The notes beneath the pieces are model-generated. The model was given only the letters and a program-made list of their open reading frames with translations. It was not told the DNA's origin and did not search any database. From positions 210,100,746 through 210,164,745 of the forward strand of contig CM073590.1 in NCBI GenBank assembly GCA_037074705.1: a DNA stretch of 64,000 nucleotides, read 5' to 3'. Positions 44,766 through 56,318 of this stretch are shown here, one piece after another. This stretch comes from Zhengitettix transpicula (taxonomy: Eukaryota; Arthropoda; Insecta; Orthoptera; Tetrigidae). Position 1 is the stretch's first letter; each line of letters starts with the position of its first letter. Both the position numbers and the translations under genes were made by a program.

Positions 44766-47700
44766 TACGTTTCTGCGATATTATAAAACATAAAAATACA
44801 AATATTTATTCTAATGCCACTAATGACGAACGAAACGCTTACGGAAATAAATAAATTTGCCGTTGTATTACAGTGACAAGAGTTGTACTAAAATAAAGTT
44901 CATACAATTGGGAAAATGTCTATGTGCAAAAAATATTCAACAATACTATACATTTTAAATTATGCATTTCGTTACAACTTAGTAGGTCAATTATATGAAC
45001 ATAAATACATTACCAAATAATTTAGAAAATGGATATTTTATTGCATTGCTATGGTCAATAATTATGAAAAATAGACATTATAACGTTTCAAACCGAATTT
45101 GGGGCTTTATCGTGCAATATATCCTACATTAATGAGGAAAAGGAACTTGTATTAATAAATATGTAGAATATAAAGATTTATTCTTTACATCATTTAAATT
45201 ATGGTATGATTATTTAAATCCTAAAAAGTATAAAAAATTCACAAATACAATCAAAAATATTTCACATAATAAATAAATTATAAAATATCTATAAATTGCA
45301 TTGTCATTCTCCTTGTAAATTAAAGCTAAAATTTTGACTTATTGCCTAATATATTTATTTTCAATACTTAAATGCCAAATAAATATCAAATTTATTTATT
45401 TTAAATCAAACACATAAAAAATAATATTTTTCAAAATAAAAACTATATGTTTAATTTGAACATTATATCTGACATATTTAATAAGTAATTGAAAACGTAC
45501 ATTAAATGATAACATAATTGTATCACTAATTGTGTACGTAAAATAAAATAATGAATTAAGCATTAAATAAGCTCTACCCCTAGAAGAAAGCTACATAATT
45601 TTTGTAAACACGTTATGTTTTTATGTACGTTTTTCTTGTTTTGTAGGTACTTCATTATTTAATTGTTACTCATTAAACCTTGCATGTAGAGTCTGACAAA
45701 TTTTTTTTAGTTCTGTTAAGCTCTACAGTTTAATTTATTTATGAGCATCTGTCATAAGGGTTATAGATAAAATCTGCAACTTGTCACGTCAAATAAAATA
45801 TAACCGTTAAATTTTAAATCGTGTGTTGAAGAATAAATTCTTATATCTGAATAGGAAATTTATATATCCGTGAATACGTTATATTTTAATAATATATATC
45901 ATTTTGATAAGAAGTAAGAAACTAACGGGACAAGCCACAAGATTCAATTAAATGTATTTTAAATAGCAAAATTAGCACGACAAAGTATTTTAAAATACGA
46001 AATAGAAAATTATCTCCAAATTCAATCTTAAATGAGAAATTAAACTATTGGAGTATTAGAGTTTAAGAAAAACTTTTTTTTCAGAATTGTGCCATTTCGT
46101 ATGTATATACAAAATCCGTTTAAAGGTGAAAAACCTTGTATTAAATAATATAGCAATAATAAAACAATATACGGCAATATTAAATATAAAGTATTTTGGA
46201 GTTATGCTAATTGACTAATTTTAACAGATAAGAATTATATCGATCGTAAAGAAAACAATTTAGAAGGGTATTATTAAACATTTTTATTGCGAGTTTATGC
46301 GTGTCCTATAATATACTTAGTCAATTAAACGTGGAGCCCAACGAAGCGTTATTATTCAGGTCTTTTACAACGCAGAACCTTTCCAACATACTTTAATTGT
46401 TGTTTAGACTAATAACTCGACGTATTACTACAGGTGAGTAATGTCAAGGCTATTTTGCATCGTTGGGAAATTTTTATCGAGCAGATATTCGGGTTTATCG
46501 AAGGTCATCGAGGATGGGCTGGTTACACAGGAAGAACAACTCTCACATAAACATTGCTTTCCTTTCTCCAGCGCGATGGATTAGTTCACTCAACTAGTTT
46601 CGCGATGTATGTAATTTTTTTTTCATGCTGGCGTTTTAAAGAGATTCTATAGGTGTCAGTCCGAAGTGACCAATGAATTTCTTACTAGTGAAACACGATT
46701 TATTTTGGACACGTTTAGCATAACAAAGTGAGTATTTGGTATCTGTACAAACCCCGGTGCTTCTTAGAACTGATACAATTGTAACATGAGACTCGTAAAA
46801 GTTTGAGTGTCACTCCACATAGCTCAAAGTGTATTAGTGATAGGTTTGTTTGAAAAGAAATACTGTTTCTTTGTGCTTACATAAATCTTCTCTCAATCTT
46901 AGTCATAACTGAGCTTAAAGTCCGCACTTTATTTATTAGTTAGATATATTTTTATAGAAAATTCTTCATCACTTAGAAGTGTGGGAACACATAAAATAAT
47001 TTTTTATGTCACAACACCAAAAACGTTCTCAAAGTATCACAGAAATATTTTCTTAATTTCGCACGTCATATTAGTAGAGAAACTTTCATTATTTTCATGG
47101 TCATTTACATATGTAAATCATATAACAACTGTACATCAATTCTTACATTAAAACATAAAATCACATTTTTAAAATTTAATAAATCATCTGCTATGTATAT
47201 CATAGGGTTATATTACAAACGTTAATTAATTTATCATAACACGATCAGTAATAATATGGGCATAGAATTGAAATTAACCGTAGGTTACATTTCGTATTTT
47301 TTTAAAAATTAATTGGAGGGAAACGTTTAACAACAATCCCAATGAAGTAATTCCATCAGTAATATAGTGGTCATTAATATAATAAAGTATCTTGACTAGC
47401 CTTTTTCACTTTCATGAATATAACGACGATACACAAACTATGTGATATCCAAAAAGATGTCTTTATCTTAATTTTTACGTCAACAATAATATTATATTGC
47501 TACTTTTTTGCTGATATAGAATTATGTTCAAACTTTTTTCTTTATATATAAATGAGACTGTATCCGATATCATAGGTAACTTCGTAATTTCGATATATAA
47601 AACAGGCAAAACTGTAATTGTGTTACGATTGGGTGCCAATTATCAGACACAATTTTGTTAACATTGTTAAAATATGCAGGGTTACAATCACATCAGATGA

Positions 47701-50140
47701 GTTATGATAATGAAAATATAAAAAATAAATTAATTTCAGAATGTTTTCCCCAATCTGTGCGTAAGATAAAGTGCGATATTAAAAATTACTTCCTGCACTC
47801 TATGTTATTTTTACACACTTATTCAGTCGTATGTATAACTTTCTAACATTTACAAGAAAAGTACCTATACGAATACTTTCTTTTAAGAGATGGACGTGTG
47901 TAAAGTGTCTCTTAAATCTGGGAATAGTATTATGTATTGATTACACACACACAGTGCATCAATAAAAAATTAATACTATGTAACAATAATGTATATATAT
48001 ATATATAGTATATTAGCCAAGAAATCAGTAACATCCGTATATAAATTGTATATAAAAAACCATATATATTATGGAAGTGTTCGAATTAATATTGTATAAA
48101 AGAGAACAATAAATTCAAAACGCTAATATGTAAGTGATACCTAAGTATACAAACTAGAGTGTTTAAAGTAAAAATTACAGTATTAACTACAGATAAAAAA
48201 TACGAAACATCAACACAAATTCTGGAAAAATTAAACATGTAATTCAGATAATACATTAATGAGAATATTTAAAAAATAAATTGGAGTAAATATAATACAA
48301 TGTGTAAAACTAATTCATAAATGACGAGATTAAGAAAACATAAATACGCTATATGTGGACAGAAAATTTGGCACGTACAAAAATTAATGCATAAGTGAGA
48401 AAATTTATTATTTTAATGAAATAAACTCTGAATAAATTACAAAATTCAATACTTTTACAGAAAAAAAATCTTTTACTTAAAAATTGTTTATTACTTTTAA
48501 TTTCGTCCGCCGTTTTCGATCTTTGTGATCATGATCATCTACAATATTTGTAAATAAGCATTATAAATTATATAATCTTGAATTATATACATACAGACTT
48601 GTTTCTGTAGCTATTTTCACTAATGAATATCTTATTAGATTTTTGATAATATTTTTTCAAGTCCATTATATTATTTTATATATAAATATAACAACCATCT
48701 AAGATTGTAAAGTATTTTTATTGAGAGAAATTTCGTCTATATTTTCCATTACAATTCTTTAAAATATTTTACTTATAATATATTATAATTTTCGAAAAAA
48801 ATAGTTTGACAAATTTAAAATAGTTATTGTAATGCAATGGTCACAATTCCGCACAAGCATTTAAATGACTGATATTATTCTGTGCAAATTGTATTTTGTT
48901 ATCTGTATTGTAATAATTTAGATATTCTCTCTAATTCATGACTTGAAAATGCACTAATTTAGAAGACTAGCAAGAAATATTTTCATTACGGGCATGTTGA
49001 ATATTACATCTACTTTTATAAATATGAATATTTATTCAGACAGCCGTGTCTGTCTGAAGGTTTACAATTATGTGATTTTAATTAGACTATAACGTTCTTT
49101 CGTTTATTAATCAATTTTTCCAGGTTTATTTACTTTCGGCATGTACGACTTTTATCTCATTAATAACTGTATTTATTTGTACAATTATTAAGTAATTATT
49201 AATCAGTCTAAAGGAACTCGAAGAGAATGTAATTTATAATTAGACAGCATATACAAAGCTCAAAATGAATACGAGTATTTTACTGTAAACCAACATCTCT
49301 TTCAGGCAAAATTTTTGTTACCCATACACAAATCACGACTGTCACAGTTCAAAATCCTCGGCACGTTTGTCGTGAAGTAGAATAAAAAAAACATGAAAAG
49401 ACGAAAAACAGAGCATTAAGATTGTTAAAATCATATTAAAATGGAATATAAGTTTTACGGTTCCCGTACGTGGTTAGAAAATTATCGAGAGTGATTAAAT
49501 TTGAGTGTTCTGAGAATATCGTTAATTGAGCAGTAAGCCTCGGTTACAACATATTTGTTTTACTTGTTAAAGTGTTTCGGTTTTTTTTATGTTTTTATGT
49601 AGGTCCTTATAATGGCAAAAATGGAGCACTTAACGTTTTTCTTTGTATATTTTATAGAAGGAGCTGTATTTGAGATAAGTGGCGAGAATAATAAGAGCGC
49701 CGTGTTTCATTTCCCATGGTGTCTCAGTGAACGGGTTATCAGCGGGGCGTTGTATTTCGACACCCAAAGGACTGCATTTCCGGCCAGACGTCCAGGTCTA
49801 ACAACCTGCTCACGTCGGCTTCTTCACATTGTGCCGAACGCAGGTAAATGACTCAACGAATCATGGCTGACACTGGCCGACGAATGCGAACGTAATATTA
49901 CCACTTTCAGAAACGTAATTTTGGACGCCTCGGGTTGAGTCGCATCCGCGTTTCTGTAATTAATGGAAAATTGATCCCTTCGAGAAAAAGTACGTGTAAG
50001 GGTTTCGAAGAGAAAGGTGATCACTTTACGCTCTGGTCCACTGTGGGTACGACGATAATACAGATAATAAGGTCATAAACTATTTAAATATTAAAGAACT
50101 GTTACAAGAAATCGCTTATTTTGGTCGTCAAAATAATAAT
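44766..50140. other. AT-rich desert, nothing gene-like
   Basis: More than 5 kb of very AT-rich sequence. The hammerhead-like motif at 45082-45113 is listed separately. A short GC-richer piece at 49680-49870 has a 79-codon frame (49612-49851) ending near CAGGTAAAT, which resembles a splice donor; without a recognisable product this is weak. Confidence 0.5.
45082..45113 (-). repeat. Hammerhead-like motif, decayed
   Basis: On minus: ACGATAAAGCCCC, loop, CGGTTTGAAACGTT. It is close in sequence to the motif at 50783-50815 (AAGCCCCAAAT shared), indicating common descent. Confidence 0.35.
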
Positions 50141-50425
50141 GATATTATCAATCAATAAATAAACGACCTTGAGCCCGAAAATTGTTTATTAAAGAAAAAT
50201 TAAATATGCCGACGTTTCGTTTCCTCTTCAGATTTCGTGGTATTATATATAATTTATACAAAAATTTAGAGGCAAGGTTAATCTGCCTGCAACCGAAATG
50301 AAACACCAATAAAATTACTAAACCCGAAGAGGTCCTAAAAAAAGGACGAAACGACGGAATATTTAATTTTTCGTTATTAAACAATTTTTGGGCTCAAGAC
50401 TGTGTATTTATTTATTGATAATATT
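50141..50425. mobile_element. Fold-back MITE-like element 1 (285 bp)
   Basis: Two inverted arms of about 80 bp (50141-50220 and 50346-50425) match at most positions, for example TTGAGCCC, ATTGTTTA and AAAAATTAAATAT. The outer ends share TATTATCAAT..AATAAATA. Each inner arm end carries a hammerhead-like motif (50211-50231 minus; 50333-50352 plus). There is no coding frame. It is probably a non-autonomous element. Confidence 0.75.
50333..50352 (+). repeat. Hammerhead-like motif in MITE 1
   Basis: CCGAAGAG, a perfect GTCC/GGAC stem with a T/A-rich loop, then GAAACG. It differs from the hammerhead core by U4 to C and one extra G before the stem. The mirrored copy at 50211-50231 has CTGAAGA intact but a collapsed stem. 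Confidence 0.45.
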
Positions 50426-50782
50426 ATAAATGCTAGGTGTTTTTTCATAATTAATGTTGATATTAATCTAATAATCATCTCTACATCATTTCCTGCACAC
50501 CTGAAATAATCTGGCGATAAAAGATAAAAATAAAGACACTTTTAAGATTATTTGATACGAGAACTAAAAATATATCGTCGTCATAGATTTTCTTAAATTT
50601 TTAATATGTACCGTACTAACATCAATACAGATAAATGTTCTGTAAAAAAAATAAAATGTATGATACCAACCGCTCGATGTAAATAAGAGTTAGCGGTGTT
50701 TGAATTCTTCGTAACAATAAAGAGGGAAATAATAAATAAAGGAGTCAATAAGGAAGAAGCATTAAGTATAATACACAAAACA

Positions 50783-50815
50783 CAACGTTTCATCCCGCAT
50801 TTGGGGCTTCATCAA
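50783..50815 (-). repeat. Best-spaced hammerhead-like motif
   Basis: On minus: TTGATGA, then AGCCC, loop, GGGAT, then GAAACG. Spacing matches CUGANGA-stem II-GAAA without extra bases. Deviations are C3 to U and one G-A mismatch in the five-pair stem. Confidence 0.5.
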
Positions 50816-51418
50816 ATGATAAATTAATAAAATTCTACATAATCTCCTTAATGCCAATTTTTTTCAAAATCGTTAAAGAACATATTAAAAATAAATTAAT
50901 AAAAATTTAAGGTTGTTAGAAGAAATTGTATATAATGATATCAAATTATAAAAATTATAACAAGAGCTATAAGTTGGCTCAGCTTTAGAGCAATAGTATA
51001 CCGAAGAGTACACATTTTAAATTTGTTACAACAAATAGATAAATTAAAAAAAAATATATTTTTCGATATTCCATAAAAAAATTTGCATTTTTTTTAAAAA
51101 ATGAGACTTCTTTTATCACATGATACGTATTTGATTAAGAAATTATTTTTTTGTAATTTTTAATATATTGAATATATTGTAACAATTTTACATTGTGTAC
51201 TCTTTGGTATACTATCGGCCTGAAACTAAAGCAAATTTTTTTGTATGTTTATACAAGTATGGAATAGTGTTCTTATTGTTATGTAATTGTAAGTTTTACC
51301 TCATCATATATAATTGATTGTAACAAATTAGTTCGTTTAAATTCATAGTTAAAATGTATTTTAGACTTTAAAATCAAAATATGACATCATCATGATATTA
51401 TATAATTTTATTTACCAC

Positions 51419-51451
51419 TTGATGAAGTTGCGAGACTGGAATGTAACGTTG
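51419..51451 (+). repeat. Hammerhead-like motif, partner of 50783
   Basis: TTGATGA, a weak stem, then GTAACG in place of GAAACG. It lies in the right arm of MITE 2. Confidence 0.4.
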
Positions 51452-51490
51452 TGGTTCGTCCGTATTAAAGATCACACTTAATTTTTCTGA

Positions 51491-53565
51491 CTCATTGGCT
51501 ATTTTGTAAAATTAAAATCAAATATCAGATAAATATATAATGATGACTTTTTTACGGTCTCTTTATCTTTCAAACTGAAGCAGTGAAAAGCATAATACCT
51601 GGTTAAATAAATTCGTAAGTTCCAATAAATCATCTTCATTTGCTCCACAGTTGAAATTTAGAATTGTTGACCACTTAAAATTTTTCCCGATTCTAAAGTC
51701 GTCTCGTTTCAGGAATGTGACACCGAAATAAGACGCAAATATGCGGCTTTGTACTGGTTGGCAACTCAATTTGCATCTTTCTTGGGCTCTATTTATTAAG
51801 CTAGTAAGTAATCAAATAAGTTGAAGTGTTCTGTCTCACGCAAGTAATCGAAGCTGAGATATCGAGACCTGCAGCAACCTACTGAATCTAAAGCCAGAGC
51901 CATGGCTACTTTCACCAAGGCTGTAATTCAAATATTGCAGGCAAGACAGAAGAGCTTTCCTGCTGGTTGAGATTGCGGTAGTAAAGTTGAACCTCTTCCT
52001 CGTCTAGACAAATACCCAAACAACCTAGCGGAGAAACAGCTGTAAAGTGTTATTTATTGGTCGTACATATTCACAAAGCATAGAAGGCTACGAGCGACTG
52101 CCACGTTCATCGTTGTCAAGAGCTTCAAATACGTCGATTCACTTCACTTCACACGTTCCTCTCTGTGATCTGCATCAAGACATCAGTTTCATTAAATTTG
52201 GATCAAGCCCTTCGCATGCGTCGACTGTCTGATGGCCGAAAATAAGGGCAAGTGTGGCCTATTTTAAACAAACTTCCGGATTCTAAGGCATTTCTTCCTT
52301 TGAACTTCAAAATTTTAAACCAAACAGGAGCGCGATGACTTAAAATTGATCCACTCTTTTCTTGAACATTTCCTCTCGTGAATAACAATTGGAATTGTTA
52401 GTTGCCAGCTCTAAATACGGACAAGCACTTTATTCGTGACGATCTCCATAACAGTTTTATTCAAAATTTATTACTTAAAGTCAACATAACTTCAATCCGG
52501 TAACGTAATCTTAAAAAATTGGTTAGGAGTTACGTTAAGGTTTCTATAAATAGAAAAGTAACACTAAATTCCTCACTTCAGACAGCAATTCAACATCTAG
52601 TTTGTGCATTAAATGATTATCCTCCACCCTTACATTCGTGCTCGTCAACATTTGTAACTCACTCAAAAGTTCTGAACATTTCTAATTTATGGTATTAACA
52701 TAAATTGACTTGAAACAGCTAATAGTATTTAAATTTGTTCTGAATTGTTTTCCTAAATATTGAACTGTTGTAGTACTAATAAATAAATGAATTTTCAATA
52801 TAATGGCGGAGTGAATGAGTCGTTTATTGGAATTGAATCGCCAACATTATTCGTCATTCCCAATTCATTTACAATAAAGTCAAAATTTCCGCGATTTTCA
52901 TGAACTGGAGACATTAGTAATATGAGAGTAACCGTGATCAATAAAATAAGCACGAATTAACATTATATACTAAATATTTTCGCCGATCAAATAATTGAAT
53001 TGGGACTAGTGGAACCCACAAATAAAATCTTTGGAATCCTCTTATCTTGGATACAGAATGAATCACTAAATTTTCATATTTTCTTAAATATTACTTATTG
53101 AACATATTAACTTATTAATAACACATCACGCCTGTATAAAATTATTTAAACTTGAAATTTGTTTCTGACAACTGCAAATTGGTACTGATACTAATAACAA
53201 ATAAATGCATTCTGTCATTTTTAAATAGAGCCTAATATTTACGTATGAAGCGATATTTATTGAAAAAAAGCTTATTAAATGATAGAATATTACGTCAGTG
53301 CGTATTTATAGCATAGCGTGGACAACAAATTTTGTTTATCAGATAAATTGCCAGAAATAATACAGTTCCTTACTCAATAACATGACGCGGACAAGAAATT
53401 ACGCATTGGTAAAACCAACCGGTTATAGGCGGAAAATCTTTCTTTCCAGTTAACCGGTCATTAGGTTATTTTTAATCTGTTTTTAACCGGTTATTATTAA
53501 AGAAATCAAATAAGCGGGCAGAAAAGATCTGCATTGTGTTTTGGAATTTTTGTTATGAATTAAAC
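51491..53565. other. No gene recognised; AACCGGTT motifs near 53.4 kb
   Basis: AT-rich. AACCGGTT occurs at 53417-53424 and 53485-53492 with TTAACCGGTC between (53450-53459). Confidence 0.5.
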
Positions 53566-54630
53566 GAAAATTAATTATAGGAAAAATTAATCGATCAGGA
53601 TTAAACACTTTATTTTTTATAGATACTCAAAAGAGGAAAAAATAGGAGGTATTACATATTGAATCATTCTATTTGTCAAGACGATTAAATGCATGTGTAA
53701 TTAAGATGAAATGACCCTAAATTGCTGAAAACATTTTTACGGAACGATTTTAATAAAAATATAGGATCGGATGACATTATTACTGTTCAATTAACAATAT
53801 TATAAATTTGTATCAATACAGAAAAAATTTGGTTTATACAATTACGAAATATTTCTAGTAACTATTACACTTTTATTTAAAAACACACTTTTATTGCACT
53901 GCGACGAAAACGCCGTCCGCTAAAACCAGAAGCTTCATTAACAACCCATTAACCGCCAGGTTAAACCGGAGGGGGAAAACAACGAAAACTAATTACAGGA
54001 AAAATCAATCGATCAGGATTCAGTCGGAGGTCGTTATATTTTTTTATAAAAATTGCGTTATATTGGTAACGGTGTGACCCATTCTGCCTGTCCTCAGATT
54101 GCTCATCACAACGTAAAACTTCAGTTCATTGAACAAAATATATTTTTATTTTTTCAGATGTTCCTTGGTCTCTGTACGTCCGATTAAGCCATTCAACAAC
54201 GGTCAATTCAGTCTTCCAATATCCAATGTATGTCTTCAGACTTGAACACTCTATTTTTTATAGATACTCAGAATGATTCAATATGTAATGCCTCCTATTT
54301 TTTCCTCTTTTATTTGTCAAGACAATTAAATGCATGTGTAATTAAGATGAAAGAACCCTAATAATAAATTGCTGAAAAGGTTTTTACGCAACGATTTTAA
54401 TAAAGTATAGAACCGTATGACATTATTACTGTTTAATTAACAATATTATAAATTTGTATCAATACATAAAAAATTTGGTTTATACAATTACGAAATATTT
54501 CTAGTAACTATATCACTTTTATTTAGAAACGCCTTTTTATTGCACTGCGACGAAAACGCCGTCCGCTAAAACCAGAAACTTCATTAACAACCCATTAACC
54601 GCCAGGTTGAACCGGAGGGGGAAAACAACG
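53566..54630. repeat. Tandem duplication of a 420-bp unit, one copy expanded
   Basis: Unit 1 (53566-53984) and unit 2 (53985-54630) are direct copies of high identity, both ending GGAGGGGGAAAACAACG. Unit 2 has about 220 extra bp (about 54023-54244). At the matching position each unit carries the same 42-bp segment in opposite orientation (53629-53670 and 54270-54311, one mismatch), while the flanks stay collinear. That segment resembles the terminal inverted repeat of the mariner at 55758-56316. Confidence 0.88.
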
Positions 54631-55755
54631 ACAGCCGATATCCGGGTATTTCAGCAAAAATCGACATTAACATCACGAATTTGATCGTTACTCTAACAAA
54701 TATAGTATATTAAACGGATAAATACTTCTGCACACTACTGTTCCACGAGGTTCTATTTTCTGTACCGCGATCCTATACATAGTTATTATCTGTCTGCGGT
54801 ACTTCCATTCCACCTCAGAGATTATAGATTAACAAGAAGAATATACATGTTGCAAAACAAGCTTCGACTTCTTAATAAACAAGGAGCAATGTTGAAACAT
54901 GTTAAGAAATTAAAAATAATGTATCTAAATGTAAATGTTTTTCGAAATGTCACTCCAACATTGAACTTCGTGCGTAGTATTCACGTGATGTGTTCGTCAA
55001 TTAAAACCCCCCATCTGTACAGGTAGAATTTTCTGTGATAGCAGCCTTTAATTACGCATGAGTAAAGAATAATTAAGTTTGATGACTACCAAAAGTTGTA
55101 TGATGTAAGAGATAATACGACGACAAGACGGATTACCGGTAAACCTCGTGCATCAATTTTCTTCACTCAATTTCTGAGTAATTAACTAATTTGGCGTAAT
55201 CTACGTGCTCTTGAAGTACTCATAGTTACAATTAAGACGACGTGTTATGAATGTTTTTGTGAAGCCTGATACTGGTTTACATTCCATTCATGAAAATTTC
55301 GTTTCAGATTGATGAAAATAACTCCTGTATGTTTTACTAATAACTTAAATTATCGAACACGAGTTTCGTATGAATTATTATTAGATGCCATGCATCAAGA
55401 TCTTTAAGAGAGTGATTATTCGTGGAAGTAGTTATGCAATAAATTGTGGTAAAACATGCGGACCTGTTGATCATGAAAGGCATTGACGTGTTAACGTTTA
55501 AGTCAACTGGTTGAAAAGAAAAATATTTCCATACAAATATCAGGTTTTGATAATTATTTATTTATACATATGATGAATGTATGTTGTAATTAAACCAAAA
55601 CAAATCTATTCCGATCCAATATAATTTGTTATCAAGTGAAGCATTATATTTAAGAAACAGAAATTACCGTAAGACTTGTTGCTTTTTTAAAGTGAGGCCA
55701 AGCTAATTATAGTCTCCATGTCTGGGCAAACGAAATCACCATCTCAAAAATTTAG
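54631..55755. other. No gene recognised
   Basis: AT-rich DNA between the tandem duplication and the deleted mariner. Confidence 0.55.
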
Positions 55756-55757
55756 TA

Positions 55758-56316
55758 CGAGGATGTTTCAATAAGTAACGCCTACTATTACTTTTTTCCT
55801 CCATAAATAAGTTATTTATGTGAAATTTTTGAATTTGGCGAGTTTGGCGAGATGCCGCAAACATTCTTCTCCTATCCACTGCAGTGACAACTAATTCAAC
55901 TGGTGACAGCACTGCACCTTCTTGAAAACTGTCCAACATTGCACCTTTACATTAGATAGCTTTCTGTGATTGAATTCTTATATGCGAAAGGTGAAACGCC
56001 CCTACGCATTCATGATTTAACAGTGTATGTCAGCACTGTTCGGCTATGGATTCGTCAATGTATCGAAGCTGAAGAGCAAACAATGTAAAACCTCCTAGCG
56101 TCGATGGCTTAGGAAACAAGACCACGCTTTTTACCGCAGTGGAATACGTGCTCTTGCTAAAAGAAGGACAAAAACGGTAGAAAAGGACTGGGACTACATT
56201 TAAAAGTAAAAATGTAATAATTAATGTTGTGCGTTTATGCTGGGTAAATTGTATTTAGTTGTCTTGTGAAATAAAAGAGAGAAAAATAGGAGGCATTTCT
56301 TATTGACTCACCCTCG
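55758..56316 (+). mobile_element. Internally deleted mariner element (559 bp)
   Basis: The ends are inverted repeats beginning CGAGG(G/A)TG(A/T) and extending about 40 bp with matching GTCAATAAG- and CCTCCTATT-type segments. The flanks are TA (55756-55757 and 56317-56318). This terminal sequence differs from that of the mariner at 13.4 kb, so it is a separate family. The interior keeps only the two ends of a transposase gene (listed next). A larger autonomous element lost its catalytic middle. Confidence 0.85.
55959..56205 (+). pseudogene. Mariner transposase remnant (N and C ends joined)
   Basis: The first part (about 55959-56060) reads VIEFLYAKGETPLRIHD and then STVRLWIRQC after a gap, like the N-terminal helix-turn-helix of mariner transposases. 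The second part (about 56104-56205) reads WLRKQDHAFYRSGIRALAKR and ends KDWDYI, like the C-terminal end, with the usual spacing to the stop. Everything between, including all three catalytic aspartates, is deleted. The remnant cannot catalyse transposition but could be mobilised by a related enzyme that binds its terminal repeats. Confidence 0.75.
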
Positions 56317-56318
56317 TA

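Larger units (their letters stand above)
50740..51490. mobile_element. Fold-back MITE-like element 2 (about 750 bp)
   Basis: Outer inverted arms at about 50745-50830 and 51410-51490 pair around the hammerhead-like motifs. A second nested pair at about 50990-51035 and 51178-51235 shares GTATACC(G/A)AAGAGTACAC. No frame is shared with other elements. The nested symmetry suggests a self-complementary transcript. Confidence 0.65.

Noticed and set aside
49612..49851. Possible exon ending at CAGGTAAAT
   Set aside because: Donor-like sequence is common by chance and the peptide has no recognisable homology. Left as a remark only.
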